NCBI RefSeq assembly: GCF_030657435.1
Contig: NZ_JAUTWS010000013.1
Span: 1 to 64,000, forward strand
DNA length: 64,000 nucleotides
Reading direction: 5' to 3'
DNA from: Paracraurococcus lichenis
GTDB taxonomy: Bacteria; Pseudomonadota; Alphaproteobacteria; Acetobacterales; Acetobacteraceae
The notes below the pieces were generated by a model that was given only the letters and a program-made list of their open reading frames with translations, was not told where the DNA came from and did not search any database. The position numbers and the translations under genes were made by a program. Each line of letters starts with the position of its first letter. Position 1 is the first letter of the stretch. Shown one piece after another: positions 56,922 through 64,000 of this stretch.

Positions 56922-57956
56922 TCAGCCCATTACCTTGTAGGAGGCGTCGTAGAGGGTGATGAAGTTGTGGCCACCCTCGGCGCCGCCGTTCCACCAGGTC
57001 TGGGTGCCGATGCCGGGCGCGGTGTTCTCGCCGCCATGGGCATGGTCGTTCGGCACGTGCTCGGTGGTGGTCCACTTCTGCTGGCCGTCGACATACAGGG
57101 TGATCCGGCCCTGCTCCCAGTCCATGGCGTAGGTGTGGACCTGCTTCGGGTCGACATCGGCCATGGTGAAGCTCTGGAACTGGTTGGAGCCGTCATCGCC
57201 CTTCCAGTGGATGGTCGAGTAGGGCTGGCCCTGGTCGTTGATCTCCATGACGTCGAGCTCGGGGCCGGGCCAGACATTGCTCGCCGGCCAGGTGAGGGCA
57301 TAGGTGCCGGCCGTGCCCTCGGTCTTGAAGGTGAAGCTGTAGAGGCCGTAGCCCCAGCCGCCGGCTGGCGTGCCGTAGCCGTCCGGGTGGGTCATCATGC
57401 CGCTGTCCTGGTCGTCGGCCGAGGTCCAGACGGTGATCTGGCCGGGGACGGAGCTGTCGGTGCCCGGGCCCCACTGGTTGGAGAACATGCCCGGGCCATT
57501 GTCGAAGCTCTCGTCCCAGACGGTCTGCCAGTTGCCCGGAATGCCGCCCGCAGTGCCGCCGGTGTCGCCGCCGGTGCCGGCGCTCGAGGTGTCGCCGCCC
57601 TGGGCGCCGAAGGCGATGTCCACGCTGCCATTGCCGAGCAGCGTCTTCGTGCTGCCATCGACCGCATTGCCGTTCAGCGCCACGCCGTCGACATAGAGAT
57701 TGCGGTCGGCACCGGCGGCGTCGCCATAGGCGTCGTTGGTGAAGGTGACGGTGAGGGTATGCTGGCCGCCGGCGAAGTCGCCGTGCAGGGTCAGCGCATC
57801 GGTGCCGGCGCCATGGGCGGTGGCGGCCGCGGACTCGCCCCCGACCTGCTGCCCGTCGATCGCGACCGTGAAGCGGGCATCACCCTGCCAGGCATCCTGG
57901 GAGAGGTTGATGACGAGGGTGTCCGCGCCGGTCGTGTTCGGGGTGCTGAGGTCCAT
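56922..57956 (-). CDS. GH16 beta-glucanase with one carbohydrate-binding module
   Basis: 344 aa. One CBM60-like module (residues about 7-118: [41 protein letters not shown]), a Gly/Thr linker (118-138) and a GH16 domain (about 139-344) with PELDVMEIN: nucleophile E233, D235, acid/base E238. The catalytic domain is closely similar to that of the adjacent larger glucanase, so the pair arose by tandem duplication followed by module expansion in one copy. No signal peptide is visible. GGAG site before the ATG. Confidence 0.9.
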   Translation of the reverse strand: MDLSTPNTTGADTLVINLSQDAWQGDARFTVAIDGQQVGGESAAATAHGAGTDALTLHGDFAGGQHTLTVTFTNDAYGDAAGADRNLYVDGVALNGNAVDGSTKTLLGNGSVDIAFGAQGGDTSSAGTGGDTGGTAGGIPGNWQTVWDESFDNGPGMFSNQWGPGTDSSVPGQITVWTSADDQDSGMMTHPDGYGTPAGGWGYGLYSFTFKTEGTAGTYALTWPASNVWPGPELDVMEINDQGQPYSTIHWKGDDGSNQFQSFTMADVDPKQVHTYAMDWEQGRITLYVDGQQKWTTTEHVPNDHAHGGENTAPGIGTQTWWNGGAEGGHNFITLYDASYKVMG

Positions 57957-57993
57957 AGGCTCCGTTCTCCAAGATCGCGTGATGCACAGGTTT

Positions 57994-58049
57994 GTGATCA
58001 CTCGGTACGGGCGGAGCGTATGAAGTATACAATCCAGGCGTGCAATCGC
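57994..58049 (-). promoter_or_regulatory. Upstream block shared by both GH16 genes, copy 2
   Basis: Counterpart of the block at 56562-56617, here only 37 bases upstream of the start codon. Minus-strand core GCGATTG.ACGCC..GATTGTATACTTCATAC. The rest of the gap from 58050 to the obgE end holds no gene. Confidence 0.5.
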
Positions 58050-58393
58050 GAGAAAGCGATTCACACATCAACTCTTGGGCGTGGAGAAGGCCCGAAAAGC
58101 GCGTGAAGAGAGTGGAAACCCGGCCGGCGCCGTGACCCTCGATGCCCGGTCAGGCCGGGTCGGCCCGATCGAAGGGCCCTGCCATGGAGTTTCCGGCCAT
58201 GGGCAAGGCGACAGGCGCCGTCACGCCACGGCCGCGCCAAGCGTGGTCAAGCCGACCGCCATGGCCATTCGCCTGGCCGCCAGCGCCGCCTGCGGCGCCG
58301 ACACGGCGCGCCGATGGCGGCCGCGATCCATGCCCGCCGGCCCTCCGGCCGGCGCAGGGCCTGGAGGGCCTGCGGCGGAACCAACGCGGAGGG

Positions 58394-58410
58394 CCGGGCG
58401 GAGCGCCCGG
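58394..58410 (-). terminator. Hairpin after obgE
   Basis: CCGGGCG-GAG-CGCCCGG, 7-bp stem, five bases past the obgE stop, followed further on by a second inverted repeat at 58335-58354 (CGCCGGCC / GGCCGGCG). They would isolate obgE from the GH16 genes. Confidence 0.5.
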
Positions 58411-58415
58411 CGCCG

Positions 58416-59992
<1,577 letters not shown>

Positions 59993-60005
59993 GGTGCTAT
60001 CTCCT

Positions 60006-60323
60006 TCAGGCCGCCGCGATTTCGGCGATGCGCAGCACCGTCAGGTCCTGCCGATGACCCTTCTTGCGCCGGTAGTTCTGGCGGCGCTTCTTCTTGAGGA
60101 TGAGGATCTTCTCGCCGCGGGTCTGCTCGACCACGGTGGCGGTGACGCGGGCGCCGGGCACGGTCGGGGCGCCGAGGGTCAGGCCGCCTTCGCCGCCGAT
60201 CGCCAGGACGTCGTGGAAGGTGATGGTGGCGCCCGGCTCGGCCGCCAGCTTCTCCACCGTCAGGACGGCGTCAGGCGTCACCCGGTACTGCTTTCCGCCG
60301 GTGCGGATCACTGCGAAGGTCAT
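60006..60323 (-). CDS. rplU: 50S ribosomal protein L21
   Basis: 105 aa. [26 protein letters not shown] and the basic [21 protein letters not shown] segment are diagnostic. First gene of the rplU-rpmA unit; the leader and promoter lie in 60324-60553. Confidence 0.97.
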   Translation of the reverse strand: MTFAVIRTGGKQYRVTPDAVLTVEKLAAEPGATITFHDVLAIGGEGGLTLGAPTVPGARVTATVVEQTRGEKILILKKKRRQNYRRKKGHRQDLTVLRIAEIAAA

Positions 60324-60553
60324 CGTGCGGCCCCACCCGGTCGCGCCGGGATTTCCGTGCCGAGGCGGCACCGCCCCGGAAAGTCTGGTGAAACGGTATC
60401 GGCCAGAACGGCCGCCGGCGGCACCTGGGTGCCGCCGGGAGGGCGGGCTTATAGCGAGGACGGGGCCGGGGCGTCAACGGCGCGATGCGCGGGCGGCGCT
60501 TGGGCGTTGCACCGGCCGTCCGCTGCCCTTATACGGCCCGCCGACCCTGCCGC

Positions 60554-60643
<90 letters not shown>

Positions 60644-61522
60644 TCAGCGGCTTGGAAGATGTTGGAATGGCAGGGTTTTTGATCCGCGCCGCTTCCGCTG
60701 CCCCAATGGGGCGCGTCAGGACCGGCCGGAATGCCGGTCGCCATGCCCCGTAAAGCCTCTCGCCGCTGGTGGTGATCCCCGCCCGACATGGCCTCTGAGG
60801 CCGGGGCGGCAGGTAGCATGGGGCATTCGACGACAGACTCCGCCGCGTCCGGCACAGACGCCAGAGGCGACGCGAATACCAGCCTGCCCCCTTCCCCTGC
60901 CGGCCAGCCTGAGAGGCCGTCCTGGCGGCTCCCAGGCGTTGGCGGGATCACGGGCCAGGGCGCTCCAGGATCGCTGTAGAGAGGCGTTTTCAGCCTGCCG
61001 GGGGGGGGGAGGGCCGCTGCCGCTCGTGCCGGCCGCCAGGACGCGCCCTGACGCGAGTACGGGCCATGCCCGGCCCAGGCAGAGGAATGACGGCTTGGGG
61101 CGGTCTCCCCGCAGTTCTGGCAGCACACCGCCCACCATGCGCCAGGCGCCGCGCCGCGAGGCCACCCCGGCACCCGTTCCGGGGTGGGGCTGCTCAGGCT
61201 CCCGTCGCCGGCCGGCGCCGTCCTCTCGAAGCAAGTGCGCCGCTCACGGCGGGCGGTCGGCAACCGGCGAGGCCAGTTGGCCGGCTGGGTCGAGGACCGG
61301 CGGGCAAGGCAGCCGGGCAGCCGGCCCACTCGGCAGCATCGGCGGGGCAACCGGCCGGCACCGCGCGTGGCGACAAGGCGGCACCCGCCCCCCGGCACAC
61401 CTCAAAGACGGGGGGTGGGGGCGCACAGAGGACAGCACCCCGAAATTCTGAGCGGGTCCCATCGGCGCCACGGAGCGGGGCTATGGTGCCGTCCCCCACG
61501 TTCCCGAGGCCCCGCACGCGCA
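60644..61522. other. Sparsely coded stretch after tRNA-Ser
   Basis: About 880 bases. Open frames are present on both strands but are Arg/Pro/Gly-rich with no motifs, no ribosome sites and no family resemblance. Contains a run of ten Gs near 61000-61010. No gene supported. Confidence 0.5.
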
Positions 61523-61654
61523 TCAGCCTTGGCCTTGGGCCCGGCACGCCGCCTCGCTGCGGCGCATCCGGCGGCGGTGAGAGAGGTACACCCAACTGGA
61601 GAGGGCGGCCGCCATCCCGCCTGACGAGAGCATGGCGAACAGCAAATCGCTCAT
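61523..61654 (-). CDS. Tiny membrane protein, paralogue B
   Basis: 43 aa: MSDLLFAMLSSGGMAAALSS, then WVYLSHRRRMRRSEAACRAQGQG. One hydrophobic segment followed by a basic tail sharing LSHRRR-R-SEA-RAQG with the gene upstream. Its ATG overlaps the stop of that gene (ATGA), so the two are translationally coupled. Function unknown. Confidence 0.55.
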   Translation of the reverse strand: MSDLLFAMLSSGGMAAALSSWVYLSHRRRMRRSEAACRAQGQG

Positions 61655-61791
61655 GACCGCAGCCCTCCACCACCCTGTGCCCGGCGCCGCGCCTCGCTGC
61701 GGAGGCGCCGGCGATGGGAGAGGAACAGGCCATAGCCCATCGCCAGGAACAGGGCTTGGGCGCCGAGCGCGATCCAGGCGAAATCGTTCAT
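61651..61791 (-). CDS. Tiny membrane protein, paralogue A
   Basis: 46 aa: MNDFAWIALGAQALFLAMGY, then GLFLSHRRRLRSEARRRAQGGGGLRS. One membrane segment and a basic cytoplasmic tail. A GAGGAG site lies just upstream. Superficially like CcmD-sized membrane peptides, but no ccm genes are near. Upstream 61792-62104 holds only a promoter-like, less GC-rich sequence. Confidence 0.58.
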   Translation of the reverse strand: MNDFAWIALGAQALFLAMGYGLFLSHRRRLRSEARRRAQGGGGLRS

Positions 61792-62069
61792 GGCTCCTCG
61801 TCTTCCGGAATGGCCCTGGGCGCGGCGGCGCCAGCTATCCCTAGCAGGATGTACCAGGAGAGGCGGGGCCGCAGCACATATCCCCGCGCGGTCATCCCAT
61901 CCCGCCGATGCAAGCCGCAACCTATTGCGCCACAACGATATAGCCGTTCCTACCGGGTGCAACCGGCTTCCAACACTCTCTGGCCTGCCCATGCTGCGCG
62001 CAGCAGTAGGTGGGCATGCCGCGTCAGGCAGCGCTCTTGTTTCATTCTTGATATGAGCCCCGCGGCATG

Positions 62070-62087
62070 ATAGGATAATAATCCTAT
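62070..62087. promoter_or_regulatory. Operator-like palindrome
   Basis: ATAGGAT-AATA-ATCCTAT, a perfect 7-bp inverted repeat, AT-rich against the background and 17 bases before the ATG of the next gene, whose GGAGG site follows it. Well placed to be a repressor site. Confidence 0.5.
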
Positions 62088-62104
62088 TTGATGGAGGTTC
62101 CATC

Positions 62105-62850
62105 ATGGCCGGCCTCTCGCCCGCTATCATGCCCGACCGCAACTCCCTCGCGAAATCGCCCGAGGTGCTCGAGCTCGGTCCGCCTCTGCCGGAGGTGGCT
62201 CGGTCGTTTCAGTACGTGCCTATGACAGGCGCGGACCTGACGGCCACATCCAGCACGTCCAGGCATATCAGCGCAGTGCCCCGCAGTGCGCCTGGGAGGG
62301 GCAGCCTAATGCGGAATGGCGTGAGCAGATCGCCACGGAGGAGACGAGGCGCAGTGACGGTGACTTCGGCTATGGAATGCGCGGCCAGTCTGGCTCGACC
62401 GCACTTGGCCGTTACCAACTCCTGCGCGCGCCACCGATCGATGCGGGCTGGCGAGATCGGGTGACCGGAAATTGGACTGCCCGGGCGCACGCGGCCGGTG
62501 TCGGTCGCGACGCCGACTTTTTGGCAAACCCTGCCGCCCAGGAAGCTGCCTTCAACGATGTTATGCGCGAGAACGATAGGCAGTTGCGCGTTAACGGCGC
62601 CATGCGTTTCGTCGTTCAGGACTTACCCGGTTTGCGTGGTGAAACGGTGCCGGTCACCGAAGCCGGTCTCGCGGCCGCCACTCACCGCGAAGGCGCCAAC
62701 ACCGTCAGGCATTATCTGGAACACCGGGCTGCGAACCTGTCGCCGCCCGCCTCGGTACCGGGCCAACGCGGCGATCTATCTCGGTTCAACGAGGTTGAGC
62801 GGCGCCTTCGGGCCTTTGCGCAGACTCCCTACGAGAGAATGTCGCCATGA
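62105..62850 (+). pseudogene. Frameshifted lysozyme/transglycosylase-like gene
   Basis: The 5' part from ATG 62105 (GGAGG site) reads MAGLSPAIMPDRNSLAKSPE and on to VARSFQY. Near 62214 the frame must change: the adjacent frame continues with RAYDRRGPDGHIQHVQAYQR, then EWREQIATEETRRSDGDFGYGMRGQS, and runs to 62850. One missing base would join them. The second part has STALGRYQLL, GNWTARAHAAGV and DFLANPAAQEAAF, a GRYQ pattern reminiscent of lysozyme-like muramidases; the assignment is weak. Its stop overlaps the next start (ATGA). Confidence 0.55.
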
Positions 62851-63422
62851 CGCGCGTCGTTCTCGCACTTTGGTGCATTACAGCCTGCCTCACCCCCGCT
62901 GTTGCGGCCGAGCAGCGCCTGCCTTGGCAGGCCATCCCGGGCATCGTAGGCAATGCCCTGCACGCCTTCCGCAAGACCGATCATTGGGCGGCCAGAGCCA
63001 TGGCGGAAAACCTCGATGGCAGCCGTCTCGGCCGCGATAACGATGGAAGCTTCCCCCTCAACTTCGATCCCACCCGTCATCTGTTTTACATCGTGCAGGA
63101 TCTCAATGGTAATCGCAGGCCCGAGGTCTTCCTTCTCTTCGACTGATCGTATCTGCGAGGGAACCAACAAGCGAGCGGTGTGGTCATGGTTGAAACCCGC
63201 CAGGGCGACTGGCGGATCGGCTGCGAGATAAGCGACTGGGGTGATGACGGCCCGCGCGGCGGCATCCACCTCCTCTCGACCCGTAGCCACGGCTGGCGCA
63301 ACTTCCGCACGAGCGACGGCATCTACGCCTGGCGGCCTCTTGCCAGTGAACCTGACGCCATGGAATGCGTGCCGATCGCGGCATGGCCACCCGCGCGACA
63401 CAGCAGCGCCGCCGGCCGGTGA
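62847..63422 (+). pseudogene. Secreted protein gene with in-frame stop
   Basis: Starts with a signal peptide (MTRVVLALWCITACLTPAVAAE), then AMAENLDGSRLGRDNDGSF, FDPTRHLFYIVQDLNGNRRPEVFLLFD, an FG-GAP/EF-like 'DLNGDGRPE' segment. A TGA at 63144 interrupts the frame, which then continues without shift: SYLRGNQQASGVVMVE and WRIGCEISDWGDDGPRGGIHLL to 63422. The two halves look like one protein, so TGA most simply replaces a TGG Trp. Function unknown; likely partner of the previous gene. Confidence 0.6.
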
Positions 63423-63487
63423 CCGCAATTCCTGAGGGGCCAGTGTCGGCGAGGGCTTGCTCCTGGTCGCACTCCCTCTGCCAGCAC

Positions 63488-64000
63488 TCACGCCTCCGGC
63501 GCCTTCCCGCGCGTCTCCGGCAGCAGTCAGGCCGCGACTGCCATCGTCCCATTGGCGGCCGCGGCCAAGACGCCGACCGCCATCCCCAGCGGCATGGCGG
63601 AGGACAGCGCGCCGAACAGCAGGGAAGCAGCGCCCCGGTCGCCCGGCCGAAACTATAGGCGAAGCCCTGCCCGACGCCGCGCACCCGGGTCGGGAACTGA
63701 TCGGTGAAGACGGCGCCCATGGCGCTGAACACGCCGCCGACGAAGAAGCCCAAGGGGAAGCCCAGCGCCAGCATTGCCGCGTCGCCGAAGGCGATCATGG
63801 CATAGACCAGCACCACGGCGGAGGCGCCGACGGCGAAGACCGGGAAGGTGCCGCGCCGGGCGCGTAGAACTAGGCCATGGCCGCCGGTCCCGGCTGCGGG
63901 CTGCCATGCGGTGCGGCTGCGGGCATGCCGTCCTTCTCCCTCGCGCGCCGCCCGTCCTCCGCCGGCGCCGGCACGCGGCGCCGCGGCCACGGTTCCGGCA
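63488..64000 (-). pseudogene. MFS transporter, 3' part, degraded and cut by the window edge
   Basis: Recognisable C-terminal half of a sugar/metabolite-type MFS permease: FPVFAVGASAVVLVYAMIAFGD, LALGFPLGFFVGGVFSAMGAVFTDQFPTRVRGVGQGFAYSFGRATGALLP. The frame is lost near 63620; another frame resumes with LFGALSSAMPLGMAVGVLAAAANGTMAVAA, then an in-frame TGA at 63527-63529, then LLPETRGKAPEA and the natural stop at 63488. Two lesions make it a pseudogene. The 5' part lies beyond the window. Confidence 0.65.

Noticed and set aside
60644..61522. Several 60-290 codon ORFs after tRNA-Ser
   Set aside because: Overlapping frames on both strands, no ribosome sites, no recognisable motifs and heavy Arg/Pro/Gly bias.
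63144..63146. TGA as a selenocysteine codon
   Set aside because: No selenocysteine insertion hairpin is apparent after the TGA, and the site aligns best with a Trp in a non-redox protein; a nonsense mutation is simpler.

Overview
The window is GC-rich (about 70 % by eye) and densely coded, with many ATGA/GTGA stop-start overlaps. The gene content (LivGFHM-type ABC importers, uvrB, uvrC, obgE-rpmA-rplU, proB, pgsA-moaD-moaE, a family 16 glycosidase pair) and the protein style point to an alphaproteobacterium, most likely Acetobacteraceae/Rhodospirillales (Roseomonas-like). That placement is inference from protein sequence; no rRNA gene is present.

Layout. 0.2-8.3 kb: a Cache-domain periplasmic protein, then a minus-strand operon of transglutaminase/DUF2126, a circularly permuted ATP-grasp fused to alpha-E, and a second transglutaminase; this is a conserved but poorly characterised peptide-modification type cluster. 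8.5-13 kb: a plus-strand catabolic operon (two CoA-transferase subunits, a hydroxychromene-carboxylate-isomerase-like protein, a molybdenum hydroxylase large subunit whose usual catalytic Glu is Gln). 13-20.9 kb: AhpD-like protein, Rrf2 regulator, double cold-shock protein, class III aminotransferase, lipid-type glycosyltransferase, rsmB, and a frameshifted nucleotidyltransferase with a small partner gene. 21-25.7 kb: a complete branched-chain amino acid type ABC importer.

25.6-37.4 kb (mostly minus): membrane protein, VOC protein, moaE, moaD, lipoprotein and pgsA, then uvrC, folB and an FolM-like reductase, with about 4 kb of unrelated genes lying between uvrC and pgsA. 37.4-41.5 kb: a nitrate/sulfonate/taurine type ABC importer split by a low-GC, single-gene insertion encoding a Sll1717-type P-loop ATPase. 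41.6-53 kb: SRPBCC protein, uvrB, YqjD-like protein, flavoprotein, a Tat-exported FAH-family protein and a very large PAS hybrid sensor kinase. 53-60.3 kb (minus): proB, two CBM-GH16 glucanases inserted between proB and obgE, then rpmA and rplU. The first glucanase carries four near-identical carbohydrate-binding repeats.

60.5-64 kb: tRNA-Ser(CGA) followed by a sparsely coded, decaying zone holding two tiny paralogous membrane proteins and three broken genes (lysozyme-like, secreted, MFS). A recurring theme is that conserved operons are split by inserted genes in three places (ABC importer, obgE/proB, uvrC/pgsA).
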